NCBI GenBank assembly: GCA_933207985.1
Contig: OW240914.1
Span: 282,769,280 to 282,833,279, forward strand
Direction of reading: 5' to 3'
DNA: 64,000 nucleotides
From: Pelobates cultripes
Lineage: Eukaryota > Chordata > Amphibia > Anura > Pelobatidae
Below the pieces are notes generated by a model that saw only the letters and a list, made by a program, of their open reading frames with translations, was not told the origin of the DNA and did not search any database. A program made the position numbers and the translations under genes. Positions 21,502 to 33,760 of the stretch are shown in pieces (position 1 is the first letter of the stretch; every line of letters starts with the position of its first letter).

Positions 21502-22050
21502 CAGGGCTGGTTCTAGACTATTTTGAGCAAGACCACCTAATTGCACCCCCCAAAACAAAAATTGTTAGCTTTGGTTGTCTCTTTGTGTGTCTCTCCCCAC
21601 CCAGCACCTTTATGGGTGTTTTCTTCCCCAGCCTCTTTTTGTGTCTCTTTCTGCTTCTCAGCCCCTTTTTTGTATCTCTCCAACTGCAACTTTGCATGTC
21701 TATCTGTCCCCTTCCCCAGCCCCTCTGTATGCCTCTTTGTTCCCACCAGCCCCTCTGTGTGTCTCATGTCCATCCCAGCCCATCTGTGTTTCTTTGTCGT
21801 CGTCCCCAGCCCGTCTGTGTCTCTATGTACCCAAGCTTCTTTGTGTGTCTTTTTGTCACTCCAGTCCCTTTGTGTATATTTGGCGCCACTCCCCAACCCC
21901 TGTGAGTCTCTTTGTTCCCCTTTCCCAGCCCCTGTGTATCTCTTTGTCCCACCCAGCCGCAGTTTGTGTATCTTTGTCCCCTTGGTCCTTTGTAGTCTCT
22001 TCCCCCACCTCTTTACCTTCATGTAGTGTGGCCAAGTAGACCGCGGTGGA
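21502..22050. mobile_element. hAT-like left end with pyrimidine-rich minisatellite
   Basis: CAGGGCTGGTTCTAGAC at 21502 resembles the CAGGGC(C/T)GG termini of the hAT elements at 598 and 42567. It is followed by a minisatellite (about 21570-22020, units of about 27-30 bp with CCCAGCCCCTCTGTGTGTCT). No matching right terminus is found, so the element is truncated, probably before the L1 insertion at 22301. The long frames here are repeat artefacts. Confidence 0.5.
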
Positions 22051-22300
22051 TGTTCTTCTGTTTTCTCTACCTGGTCTGACAGGTTTTTACTTTTACTTAA
22101 CTGAGGATTTGCCCACTCAATGTAGCACATTATAGCATTCAAAGGACATTTCTTCGTGAACTTTAGGAACAAATGAGGAATATAGAGTCATTAAATCAAA
22201 TTTGGAGCAATTCCATACAACACTATTATTTAAAGATTTTATAAATTATACCTGAAGAATTTTGTTGCATATACTATACGACAGATAAGGAGGTTTATTT

Positions 22301-23110
22301 TTTTTTGTAATTCTTTATTTTCAGTGACAGAATAAAAACAGGCATATGAGCAGTACATAGTCTTACGCAGAAGCCAAGATTCTTATTTTTCAGAGGTTTC
22401 ATGTTAATACAGAAAGCAGAGAGTGTGTTATTAGGTGCTAATACCACTGTGCAGATTTTTAGTTTACTGTTTCTTTCTGTCATGTTTTTTGTTCATTTAC
22501 ATACAGAGTGACAACAAAAACTATGCACGGTTAAGTTTAACCTTAAAATCTTTGGATTTTTGTTGCATTTTCTTTTAATTAATATTTTTCACCTTTAATT
22601 CTATTAACTGGTCTACCCACTGTAACTGGTCTACCCACTGCTACTGTTCTCTTCAATCTAGATTTGTCCCAGCTCCCCTTACAAATATTACTGTTGTATC
22701 CCTCCTAGAAAGTCATCCTTTGACCCAGCTTCCCTATCTAACAACCATACATTATCTCTATGACACGCTTTCTCAATTGTAACTCCCTCTTTGATCCCCT
22801 GCAAGCTGGGGAGTGCCCTTTGATTGTAGTGAGATTGCTCTAACTAATAATGGCTACATCAATAGGCCACTACTCCATATCAGTTATTTTAGATATTTTT
22901 TGTTAATGCTCAGATTCTCTAAATGTTTCCTAGGCATTTGTTACAGTCATTTAGTGTCTTGATCGTGGTTGATAGTATCGATCTCCTAATGTGGTGTGAG
23001 TTGTGCTTGTATCTTAAAAGTGGCTTGTGGTGTTAGGGTGGTGGAGTTGGGTTTGGTGGACTGGTAGGACAGTGCAGATATCTGGTAGCGGGGAGAGATA
23101 GTTGGGGTTG
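22301..23110 (-). other. L1 3' UTR and poly-A tail
   Basis: From the ORF2 end to the poly-A tract (plus-strand T run at 22298-22306). The signal AATAAA on the minus strand is at plus 22313-22318. No G-rich tract of the mammalian L1 type is evident. Confidence 0.7.
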
Positions 23111-26100
23111 CTACGTGGCCCCAGGTCTACCCCCAGCCCCCCTAGAGACGAACTCCATCCATGGGTCCATCCAGGTCTGAGCACATTTGTTGGAGCGTCC
23201 CTGTAGGGAGGCTGTCATTATTTCCATGTTGTATATGTCTTCAACTCTAGTTACCCATTGCTGGAAGGTAGGCGCTACCGTGCGTTTCCAGTGTGTCGGG
23301 ATTAGGGATTTCGCTGCCGTGAGTAAATGTATCGTCAGGCTCTTCAGTGCCTGCAATTTCTTTGATCTTACTGTTGATCATCCGCCAGTAGGGAGCAATG
23401 AGTGGGCATGACCACCAGATATGTATTCCGGTGCCGATGTCTCCCTCACATCTCCAGCAGTTACCAGTGAGTGATTCGTGTATGTGTCGGAGGGTGTCTG
23501 GGGTCCTGTACCAGTGCATCAGTAGTTTGTAGTTGGTCTCCTGGTATTTTGTGGAGATGGATCCCCTGTGTGTTAGTAGGAAGATTTTGTCCCACTCCTG
23601 GTCAGTGAGTGCGGTCTCCTTGTCCCGTTCACATTTTGTTGTAAATCCCAATGGGGGCCTGTCTTCATTGGTTAGTAGGGTGGTGTATAATAGCGACACC
23701 CCATGGGGGAGGTGTTGTCTAGCTGTGCATGTGTGTTCCAGGTATGTCAATGGCCTATGTAGGTGACCCTTACCTCTGATAGTCATGTAATAGTTCTTGA
23801 TCTGGTGGTAGTGAAATTTGTCTAGTTGGGTCGGTCTGTCTTGCGCAAGCAGGTCCGTTATTGGTTTGAGTGTGTGTGTGGTGCTCCATTTGAGTATGTA
23901 TTCCCAGTCAGAGGCTCTGAAATTCTTCAGGGCGGTGGGGTGTAGGCCTCCTGCCAGGTCTGGGTTATGTGTGATGGGGGTAAGCGGGTTAGGTGAGGTC
24001 GTCAGTTGTCTGGTAAATCGTATGGAGCACCACACGCAGAGCGTTGCATCGATCACCGGATTGCCCGTGCGGATCTCAGCATATGTTGAGCTCCCGTGCC
24101 AGATTCTGGATGGTATCTTTCCCTGGGTTTGGTGTATTTCCATTTGTACCCATAATTTCGAGCTCGGGTTGGCGTGCCAGTCTACCAGCTGTTGCAAGTG
24201 GGTGGCGTGGTAGTACGTGAGCAGTGAGTGGAGTCCCGCGCCACCTTCTCTCTTGGGTCGTTCCAGGGTCGTTCTGTGGATCCGGGTGGGCTTGTGATTC
24301 CATACAAATTTTCTGATCGCTGTTGTCAGCGATTGGAAGTATGCTTTCGGTAGTGGGGTCAGGATGGTCTGGAACAGGTACAGGAGGCGGGGTAGCGCTT
24401 TCATCTTGACCGCGCTGATGCGGCTGAACCATGATATGTATTGGGATGACCATCTGTGGAGGTCGTTCTGCAGTGTCGTCAGGATTGGGAGGTAGTTCGT
24501 TCGGTATAGGAGTGTGAGGTTGGCTGGCAGGCAGACTCCGAGATATTGGAGTTTGTCCTCACAGTGTTTGAATGGGAATTGCGAGAGGAGTTGATGTAAT
24601 TGTTTGGGGACTCTCATCACTGGCATAGCTTCGGATTTACTTAAGTTGAGTTTTAGGTTAGACACTAAGTTAGATTTCCGGAAGGCTTCTAGGAGGTTTG
24701 GAATGGAGGTTCTCGGCTGCTCTAGGAAAAATAGCATGTCGTCCGCATAAGCGGCCACTCGATGTTCAACCTCCCCCATGCGGAGCCCCATGATTCCCCC
24801 GTCTCGTCTGACCGCCTCAAGAAAGGGCTCGAGAGAGAGGACAATCAGGAGGGGGGATAAGGGGCATCCCTGTTTGGTGCCGTTATGGATGGGGAAAGGT
24901 TTTGTTAAGGCTCCGTTAATGCGTATGCGTGCTGTTGGGGTGGTATATAGTGCCATGACCCAGGCCCGAAGGGTAGGGCCAAAGCCCATGTGCTGTAGGG
25001 TTTCTGCTAGGAAAGTCTAATCCACTCGGTCGAAAGCCTTTTCGGCGTCAGTGGATAAGAGTATCACTTCCCTCCCAGCTTGCTTCGCGTGATGGATGAT
25101 ATTAAGGGCCCTTATGGTGTTGTCTCTCGCTTCACGGCCCGGTATGAATCCTACCTGGTCGGGGTGGACCAGGTCTGGGAGGATCCACATGAGCCGGAGA
25201 GCTAGTGCCTTCGCGAAGAGCTTTATGTCCGCGTACAGGAGCGAGATTGGTCGGTAGCTTGAACAGCAGGCCGGATCCTTACCTTCCTTGGGAATGACCG
25301 TCACTGTTGCCGTGAGAGTGTCGGAGGGGAACTGTCCTCCCGTGCTTATCGAGTTGAGCCCTGTGAGGATTCTTGGGAGCAGGATGTCTTTGAAGGTGGT
25401 TATGTATGTTAGTGGGAGGCCGTCTGGGCCTGGGCCTTCTGGGGTTTGGATTGTTTCAGGGCTGCTGCCAGTTCCTCAAGCGTCAGGGGTTGTTCCAGTT
25501 CAGTCGCTGACTCAGTGGGTATCGTGCGGGCTACGTGTTGGTCCAGGTAGTCCGTGATGCGTAGTAAGTGTCGTGGGGCTGCTGCACCTCTCCTGTCTTG
25601 TGTTTGATCGTATAGGTCGGTGTAATAGTCGCGAAAGGCTTCTTGGATGCCCTCCGGGAGCCTAGTGATGTCTTGACCCCTGGTTCGCATCTTGTGGATG
25701 TGCTGCCTCTTCCTTTTTTCCTTCAGCATTCGGGCCAGCAAGCGCCCACTTTTGTTCGAGTGTTCGTAGTAGAATCTGGCTTACTTCCTAAAGGTGAGGT
25801 GGAGCCCTTTGGAAAGGACTTCACTAAGCTCTCTACGTGCCTCCGCGAGTTGTAGATATGTGGTGTCGTCTAATGTGCGTTTGTGATCCTGTTCCAGTTT
25901 AGCTATGCGTTTCGTCAGTTCGGTCATGTGTCGCGTCCTGTCCCTTTTGCGTTGGGATCACTCTGCGATAAAGTGTCCGCGTATGACACAATTGTGAGCC
26001 TCCCATAGAGTCAGCGGGTTCATGTCGGGTGTGTCATTTGTGTCAAAGAATTGTCTGAGTGTTTGGGTGGCTTTGTCAGTGAGCCCCACGTCATTTAACA

Positions 26101-26880
26101 GGCTTTCATTTAGTTTCCAATATCGTTCACCTGGTTTACAGAGTGGGGAACTTGTATTGGCATATACCGGGGCATGGTCTGTGTGATCGATGAGTCCGAT
26201 GTTCAAGTCTTGTAGGATTGTCAGATATTCCTGGGCTATGAAGATATAGTCTATGCGGCTGTAGAGTTTGTGTACAGCCGAGTAGAAGGTGTAGTCCCGT
26301 CTGTCTGGGTGTATCGCCCTCCAGCAGTCAACCAAGCCCAGCCGGTTTAACGTTCGGAGTGTTGCTCGGATGCAATGTGTGGGGATCGTGTTGGTGCCTC
26401 TAGAGGAGTCGAGGCCTGGGTCTAGGGGTAAGTTAAGGTCCCCGGCCACTATGAGTAGTCCCTCTCTGAAGTTCTCTAGCTTGGCCATTGTTTTGCCCAA
26501 GAACGTATGTTGTCTTTTGTTGGGGCTATAAAGGGATGCAAAAGTATAAGTATGGTCTGCTATGGTGCCTTTGAGCAACAGAAACCTTCCACCTGGGTCT
26601 GATAGCTGTGCTGTGCAGAGGAACGGGACTGTATGGGAGAAAAGTATCGCCACTCCTGCTTTCTTCGAGTCTGGATGGTTTGAGTAGTAGGCCAGGGGGA
26701 AGCGGCTATTCCCTAGTTTTGGTGCCCCTACGCCCTTGAAGTGCATCTCCACGCTATGCTTACTCTCTCAGACCATAGCCTCCGAACCATAGCCCTCCTC
26801 TTTGGGGAGTTCAGTCCTCGGACGTTATTGGTCCAGTACTTGAGGCTTGCCGGCTGGAGCCCCACCCTAATTCCCGAGGG
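23111..26880 (-). pseudogene. L1 ORF2 (endonuclease plus reverse transcriptase), multiply disabled
   Basis: N terminus: NNVRGLNSPKRRAMVRRL at about 26840-26790, then a small deletion and frame change near 26760. The apurinic-type endonuclease follows: VAGDLNLPLD, SRIDYIFIAQ and DHTDHAPV. In-frame stops lie at 25958-25960 (TGA) and 25781-25783 (TAA). A one-base loss near 25428 disrupts KAPGPDG. Reverse transcriptase: YRPISLLYAD, PDQVGFIPGREARDNT, DAEKAFDRVD then a TAG (25017-25019) in place of the usual Trp codon, GCPLSPLL, and the catalytic AYADDM. The C-terminal region has HIWWSCPLI, and after a frameshift near 23340 LLTAAKSLIPTHW up to 23111. Intact ORF2 would nick DNA and copy element RNA at the nick. 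Confidence 0.9.
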
Positions 26881-26889
26881 GGGGCGTGG

Positions 26890-27858
26890 GCCGGGGCCCG
26901 AGGGTGGGAAGGGGGTAGGGGCAGGGTGTAATAAGTGGCACTTGTGACCTGCTAGTGTGGTTGGGCGAGTGGTGTTTTGGGCAATATCGATCTCGGAACG
27001 GGTTTTTTGTTCAGCTGGAGGTGGGTTGTCTAGTCCAGCGAACCCCGGTCGTATCTACAGGTGAGATCCATTGCGTGGGGGTATCGAGAGGTCTCTCGTC
27101 ACAATAATGTAGGTACCGTTGTGAGTGTCCGTGTCTCTGACTCCAGTAGCTCCCAACCCACGGGGTGTGTTTGTGTTTGCGGCTTGTGTGGTTCTGGGCG
27201 GAGTTTGTCATGGGTGTGTTGCGCGGGTCTGTTATGACCGGGTGGGGATGCCTGTCCGTCAGGGATCGGTATTTCTTCCTTTGTGGCTGACTCAGAAGCG
27301 GAGGGGGGGTTCTGGCATGTCGTCAGTGTTCCTTCCGTTCTGTCTGTGACGGCCCTCTCCTGTGTCTGGTCCGGCGTGGTCAGTGTGTGGTTGTTCCTTA
27401 GGAGGTGTGTCCGTGTGATTTCAGCTGTGCTTGTGCGTGGGGAATATGAGGGTTGACTGTGTCCTCTGTTACCGTTATGTATCACGAACAGTAGCGTTGG
27501 GTGATGCCTGTTAGTCTCAGCTCATGTGTCATGGTGTTCCGGCCTCGTGGCTATCAATAGGGGCAGCAGGCTCTCCTCTGGTCTGGTTATTGTTGTGTCC
27601 CGGTACCCCACCCAAATACCTGGGTCAATCCCCACCCCTGTCTGCTTTCTATGCAATTGTGTAGTCCGTGGTCCCAGCGTACCAAGTCCCAACCCGGTCC
27701 CAGAGTCCCGTAAACTACCTTCTGCGTGCTGCTTGGGAGAGGGTTGCGTGTGTGTAACGAAGGTACATACCCCCAGTGTTGTGTCTCTCCTGGCTGGATT
27801 GGGTGTTCGTGGGCTGGGTCTGTGTTCGGTCAGGTGGGCAGGGGGATAGCGGTCGTTC
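26890..27858 (-). other. L1 inter-ORF region
   Basis: About 970 bp between the ORF1 stop and the first recognisable ORF2 residues. It is GC-rich and contains several short open frames on both strands, none with recognisable domains. A gap this long is more than in mammalian L1. It may be a family trait or include degraded coding sequence. Confidence 0.5.
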
Positions 27859-28882
27859 TTATTCCTCCGGACCGACTGGGCCGCCTCTGATTCGTTGTGC
27901 CCTGGGGTCCTGGCTCCCATGAAGGTTGCGACTCGGCTCGTTGGGGCCTGTAGCTCGTGCCGGTGGGCCCTCGAATATCCAATTTGGGACAGTGACATGT
28001 GGAAGGCCGGTTGCCCATAGGAAATGCGGTATATCGTTAGGCCAGCGGATGATATGCCAGTGGTTTTCAACCTTTGCCTGTAAACTGAACGGGTATCCCC
28101 ATTTGTATAAGATTCTTTTTTCTTGTAGAAGGCGTGTGATTGGTTTCAGGGCCCAGCGGGCGTCCAGGGTAAGTGTGGATAGGTTCTGGTACAGCGAGAA
28201 CCTTGTGTCCATGAACGGGACGTCATGTTGTGCCCTGGCTGCCCTCATGATGGATTCTTTGAGCTGAAAAGAGAGTAGGCAGCAGATTACATCTCTGTGT
28301 AGACCATCTCGCCTGGGGGTACGCAAGGTTCGGTGGGCTCTCTCGATGCCAAAGTCTGGCGGTGCCTCGTCCCTTAAAAGTTGGGAGAACAGGCTCGTGA
28401 GTATTTCATGGGGGTTTTCCCCTTCTGTTTCTGGGATGCCTCGGACCCGAATATTGTTTCGGCGGCCCCTGTTGTCGAGGTCTTCTACCTGTCTCCTGAG
28501 GTCGAGAATGTTATTGCCCTGCCTGGTGGCCGCCAGGTCCGCCGCTTGGCAGTGCTGCTCTGCTTGCATACGATCAACTTTCCTCTCTTATGACTGACCG
28601 GAGTTCTGCTACCATCTCGGCTTTGTCTTTGCGGGTGAGCATGGTCGCAGAGATGGCTGCCAGGTCCGCTGAGATTTGGGAAAGTGCATCCGTGTCCCGG
28701 GGGTCTGGCGTTGATTCTGCTATGCTCGCAGAACCGGGGGAGGTAGGCGCCATATTGTCGTGGTCCTGAGTGCCGTGTAGGCCTCGAGGCGCGGAGAGGT
28801 ATTCATCCATGGGGCCGGGTTGCTGTTGGAGCTGTGCAGTTGGGGCCGGTCCTGGGGTGGCTGGGCATTTAGTTTTCCCCAT
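27859..28882 (-). pseudogene. L1 ORF1 (RNA-binding chaperone), one frameshift
   Basis: Starts at MGKTKCPATPG (ATG at 28882, closer to the family pattern than the upstream ATG at 28972). The N-terminal part is Pro/Gln-rich, then a coiled-coil-like segment (LSQISADLAAISATMLTRKDKAEMVAELRSVIREE). An extra A near 28583 shifts the frame. Reading resumes as RMQAEQHCQAADLA and then DLDNRGRRNNIRVRGIPETEG, the start of the conserved ORF1 RNA-recognition and C-terminal domain, and ends about 27859. In active elements ORF1 binds the element RNA as trimers in cytoplasmic RNPs. Confidence 0.82.
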
Positions 28883-28988
28883 TTTCTTGTTGTTTGCCGC
28901 TGTGTGGTAGGGCTTTTGCGGGTTGGGGCCTAGGAGCTTGAGTCTCGTGCGTCCTACTCCATGTGCAGTCAAGCCAGGAGGTTTATTT

Positions 28989-30370
28989 ATATCCGGATTT
29001 CTGTAATATCTGTATGCATTTGTTCAAATTGTCTTGTATATCACATTAGGATCATTGGTGGCAATTGTAGGCACTTATGCTTGTATATGTGATATTGCTA
29101 TTACCCTGTATTTAATTTTTTTTCCTTTTTTTCTTCTTCTGTGCAATAAAAACAAAATGACTTTTGTGCATCCAATTAGTTGCATTCTGGTAATACTCGA
29201 GTGAGTGCGGTATCATATACATATATTACTCAGTATAAAATGAGAACAACAACTGCTGTTTTCAGACAATACATCTGGAACACTGCTACTATAATAATAA
29301 TACTAATAATACATTCTGTGTTATTCTTTGGATTCCTGCATAATTCTCACACAACACCTAATACAAATTGTCAGCTTTCATATTGAAATGTCAAATTATG
29401 TGTTTGAAAAAGAAAGCGGAGTAGATAAACTGATAAATGTACTGTCAAATTTAAAATAATTCAATCGGCCCCACCAAGCTGTTGTGATGCCTGCTAAAAC
29501 ATAGGACAATGATGGCACAAAGCCAGCTCTAGAGAAACACAAAGAAAGGCCATCTCTCGCTATGGCGTCTAGACGTGGAAATCTCAATATATTGTGTCAA
29601 GAGCGGGAGAGGGCGATGTTTCAATAAAAGGCCACTTATTTATAGCATGTTCAAATCATGCAACAGACAATAAACGTACGTAGAAGTTTCAAGTCCTCTT
29701 TATCTGTAAGCCAGCAGAGCAGTGTTTTTAAAAGATTAGGAGAATAATTGCATTGATAAAGAAAGATTCAGGGAACTAAAGTGTTTAACAAAATCGGTGC
29801 ATGCTCGTGTTTCTGTTTGTAACATTAGAGAAGACATTCCTTGTTGTCCTTTGCTATGTTTGGCTAAGGAGGCTTTAAAGTAATTGATTAGAACTCATTA
29901 TTTTAATGGTTAGAAATTAGGCAAATATTCATTCATTAGTGTGCCAGCAGTGTGTGTGTAAGTGCACAGAATATGCAAAACTCTTTTTAAGGAGGTCATC
30001 CATTGAAAGGGCTCATGGCTAGGTCTCACCCATCCACTGGGTCCAAGGTAGGTCTCCAGAGGACTGGATTTGCAAGGCAGAGCAGGCAGCTTTCCAATGG
30101 TGCCTTCCCTAATTGGGAATGTGAATTTTTCACCCTTTAGATATAGTTTTCATTTTGCTTATTAGTAATTGCACCCTCTTCTTTTTTTTGCAGGTGGGAA
30201 GAGAGGTGTACTTTCAGACACATCAGTGAAAAATGTCAATAGAGAAATAAACTAAGTATGGCTGTCTGAGTGGTCTGTGTCTACAGACACCTAAGATGTA
30301 AATCAGGCTCTGGGTGCAAAGGTTGAGGTTTTCTTGTGAGTGATTCAGCTCTAATTAAGGGATGGCAAAC
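28989..30370. other. Unassigned sequence
   Basis: No gene seen. Near 29110-29160 a T-rich run and 'CAATAAAAACAAAATGA' resemble a LINE 3' end on the plus strand, but no target duplication was found. The rest is AT-rich without recognised repeats. Confidence 0.4.
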
Positions 30371-30379
30371 GCATATAGA

Positions 30380-30712
30380 AAACCACAGGTGCAATCGCAT
30401 TAGGACTTCCACCATAGGAAAGCATAGTATAATGCTTTCCTATGGGGTTTTGGGGGGCACTGGATGTCCTCATGCAGAGCGTGCGGATGTCTAGCGTCAG
30501 TTAGATGACCAAAAGTCGCCTAACGACCAGGAAGTCCCTCTGGTGGCTGTCTGGTAGTCAGCCATTGGAGATGGAGATAACCTTGACAGGTAATTATTAC
30601 AGTTTATCAAAAACTGCAATAATAACAAATGCAGGATTAAGAGGCCTGGGACACTGTATCTATACCACTTCAATTGGATGAAGTGGTCTGGGTGCCTATA
30701 GTGTTCCTTTAA
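30380..30712. mobile_element. TTAA-family fragment (right end)
   Basis: Ends CTATAGTGTTCCTTTAA at 30712. The interior (CCATAGGAAAGCAT...CTTTCCTATGGGG, then GGCTGTCTGGTAGTCAGCC, then AACTGCAATAATAAC) matches the fragment at 57740-57970 in order. The left end is not found. No coding content. Confidence 0.55.
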
Positions 30713-32099
30713 AGAAGGATTGTGCATCCATGACTGAAGCTGTAAATGTGAATAATATGCTATATTAGAGAGGTTATTTTTTTCTTTCAAAATTTGGAAA
30801 TCTACTTCCTGAATTACCAGATATAAAAATGTAACCCCATATTTCTCCCATAATCTATAATTGAATGTGGCGATAATCAGAGAAAGTGTTGAAATAGGCA
30901 TAGCAGGTGAAATGAGCCCATATGATGTATGTCTGTATGAATCCTAAATTTGTACAGTAAGGACCGTTGGAAGTAGCATTTGAGCATTTGTACTGGACCC
31001 AAATAATGAATATTGGCAGCAATTGATGGACCTTGAACAAATGTGTATGGGGCTTAAAAAAACAGGAAAATTATTTCATAGCTTTATGCCTATATGGTTA
31101 AGTCAACAGAGGCAATTCTACATAACTATATGGAGGTTTGGCATAAAGATATGGGGAAAACTCTTTCAGAAAGTGAATGGGATCAAATCTTCAAAGCATA
31201 CAAAACCTTAACATTATGTTCAGATCATATAGATCTCTCAAGAAAAATGCTTTACAGATGGTATTGGCAGTGGCGTAGCGTGGGTTGTCAGCACCCGGGG
31301 CAAGGCAAGTAATTTGCGCCCCCTAACCCGTGGATTTTAGCACTCGAGTCTCTTCCACTAGATTAGTTAAAGAAACCCTTACCCCCCAAGCACATGTATT
31401 GTTTGTTATGAAAATACTTATGTAATTAAAGTAAAATGCATCTAAATACAAGTTTATTTTCCAACACTTTATTGAGTGCGAACATGCATTACACACATTC
31501 TCCACATTTTCAGCAGGTCTATGAATACAAATATACAAATGTAGTAACCTAGCATGGGCCATGCTATTATATGTCGTCTCACAACCATCGTAAACGACAA
31601 AAAATATCAAGAACAAAAACTAAACCTCAAAATGGAACCATACCCTGGAGATGATCCAAGACTGGGCTAGATGGAGCCAACTTCCTCAATCCTGTACATC
31701 TAATTGTAATTCTTTAATAGAAGTGCAAGATATCAATCTGTATATAATATACAGATTAATTTAAATTCGCCTGCTTTTAATTAGCGCAAATTTTTCAACA
31801 ACGGAATAGTGTTTCTTTAATGTGAGGTAAATTAGAGATTAGTGCCACAAATAATATACTAGATTGCCTACTTACAACGAGATGAGGATGATGATGGGCT
31901 CTAGCTGCAGTCTGGCTCCACTGGTCTGGTGTAGAACAGGCTCTCTGGAGGCTGTTTGTAACTGTGGTCACAAAAATCAATATACTAGGAGAACGGGAAG
32001 CAGCTCCATTTTTGGGGGGCCCTTTACACAGCTCAAGGTCTGGGTCCCAGGGTCCACCTTCATGTTCCACCAATGAGTTTGTTCACAGGGGGTGGAGTG

Positions 32100-32395
32100 T
32101 GTAGGGGATGTCCTGATATGTGTGTAAGGAATGCATTGTGTGAATCTGTGTTTGTATGTGTAAGGGCTGCAAGGTGTGTTTCTGTGTATGTACAGGATGC
32201 AGTGTGTGCGTGTGTAAGGGGTGCATTGAGTGTGTGTAAGGAATGCATTGTGTGTTTCTGTGTGTGTAAGGGATGCATTGTGTGTAAGGGTTACATTGTT
32301 TGTGTGTGTGTGTGTGTGTGTGTCTGTGTGTGTAATGCATTGTGTTTTTCTGTGTGCAATGGGTGCATTGCATGTGTGTGTGATGGATGTCAATC
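32100..32395 (+). repeat. GT-rich minisatellite
   Basis: Units around GTGTGTAAGGGATGCATTGTG with a pure (TG)n near 32298-32322. It is the inverse of the CA-rich array at 41708-42225 (ACACACAATGCATCCCTTAC). The adjoining unique sequence 31805-32073 likewise recurs inverted at about 42230-42540, so these are two copies of one element family. Confidence 0.8.
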
Positions 32396-32532
32396 TCTCC
32401 CCCCTCCCTTGTTACTCTCTTCTCCCCCCTCTCCCTCCCTTGTCACTCTCTTCTCCCCTCCCCATTCCCACTCTCATTGCCCCTTCCTCCCCTGTAACTC
32501 TCATCCCCCGTCAATTTCTTCTCCCCCCCACC

Positions 32533-33760
32533 CAGTGGCGTACTAAGGGGGGGGCAGGGGGGGCGGTCCGCGCCGCGTGCCACCAGGATGGGGGGTGCCA
32601 TGACCAGGGGCGCCCCCCCCCGCCCCCATGCTGCAGCCGCCCGAGCGCTCTGTAGAGAGCCTCAGGCGGCTGCAGCTTTGCCCGGGCGGTGCGTCCATGA
32701 GGGCGGACCGCACCGCCTGGGCACAGCCTGAGGAGAGGGGCTGACAGGAGGAAACGCTCAGCCCTCCTCCTGTCAGCTTCTTTGCGTTGAGCTGAATAGT
32801 CGGGCGGGTACAGGGAGCAGCTGTCTCCTGTACCTGCCGACTAACGGGAAGTACACAGTGTGTGCACTTCCGTTAGTCCCGCCGGGTACAGGAAACAAAA
32901 GCTACCTGTACCCGCACTATACTGGCTCGCCACGCCAACAGCAAAAGGTAGGGGGAGAAAGGAGGGGAGAGAGAGGTGAAAGAGAGAAGGGGGGGGGTGA
33001 AAAAGAGGAGAAAGGGGTGAGGAAAATGAGGGGAAGTGAGAAAGAAAGGAGGGGGGTGGAAAAGGGAGGGGGTGAAAGAGGAGAAAGGGGGTGAGAAAGA
33101 GAAAGGAGGGGTGAGAGAAAGGAGGGGGGTGTATTAATTATGGGGTGTATTAATAATGGGGGTGTATCAATTATGGGAGGTGGATTAATTATGGGGGTAT
33201 ATTAATTATGGGGGAGTATTAATTATGGGGGAGTATTAATTATGGGGGGTGTATTAATTATGGGGGGTGTATTATGGGGGAGTATTAATTATGGGGGTGG
33301 TGTATATTAATTATAGGGGGTGAATTAATTATGGGGGAGTATTAATTATGGGGGTGGTGTATATTAATTATAGGGGGTGAATTAATTATGGGGGGTGTAT
33401 TAATTATAGGGGTGTATTAATTATGGGGGGTGGATTAATTATGGGGGGTGTATTAATTTATGGGGGGTGTATTAATTATGGGGTGTATTAATTAAGTGGG
33501 GGTGGATTAATTATGGGGGTGGATTAATTATGGGGTGTGTGTATCAATTAAGGGTGTGGATTAATTAGTGTGGATTAATTAAGGGGTATGGATTAATTAA
33601 GGGGTATGGATTAAGGGGTATGGTTTAATTAAGGAGTGTGGATTAATTAAAGAAAACCTTTAACATTTTTTACAGGTTTGTTTTTTTTTTGGTTTTTTTT
33701 GGGGGGGGGTGCCACGCACAGGATCCGCCCCGGGTGCCAAATGCTCTAGGTACGCCCCTG
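32533..33760. mobile_element. 1.2-kb hAT element nested inside the 3.4-kb hAT
   Basis: Flanked by an exact 8-bp direct repeat CCCCCACC (32525-32532, 33761-33768). Ends are CAGTGGCGTACTAAG and, inverted, CAGGGGCGTACCTAG. The interior has a GC-rich left region (about 32590-32940), a GA-rich array (about 32945-33120) and a minisatellite with ATTAATTATGGGGGGTGT units (about 33125-33645). The flank CCCCCACC is itself repeat-like, so the duplication is weaker evidence than at other sites, but the termini agree. Confidence 0.85.
33125..33645 (+). repeat. Minisatellite, ATTAATTATGGGGGGTGT unit
   Basis: About 30 imperfect 15-20 bp units alternating ATTAATTA with runs of 4-6 G. It forms the core of the inner hAT. 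Confidence 0.88.

Larger units (their letters stand above)
22301..28975 (-). mobile_element. Near full-length L1-type LINE, inactivated
   Basis: A 13-bp direct repeat AGGAGGTTTATTT lies at 22288-22300 and 28976-28988. Next to the left copy is a poly-T run (the poly-A tail in element orientation), and a polyadenylation signal AATAAA on the minus strand lies about 10 bases inward. Order on the minus strand: short 5' UTR (about 93 bp), ORF1 (28882-27859), about 1 kb inter-ORF region, ORF2 (about 26880-23111) and about 0.8 kb 3' UTR. Both ORFs contain frameshifts or stops. The protein features (ORF1 with RRNNIRVRGIPE, ORF2 with YADD) place it in the L1/Tx1 group; I favour L1-like. Confidence 0.9.
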
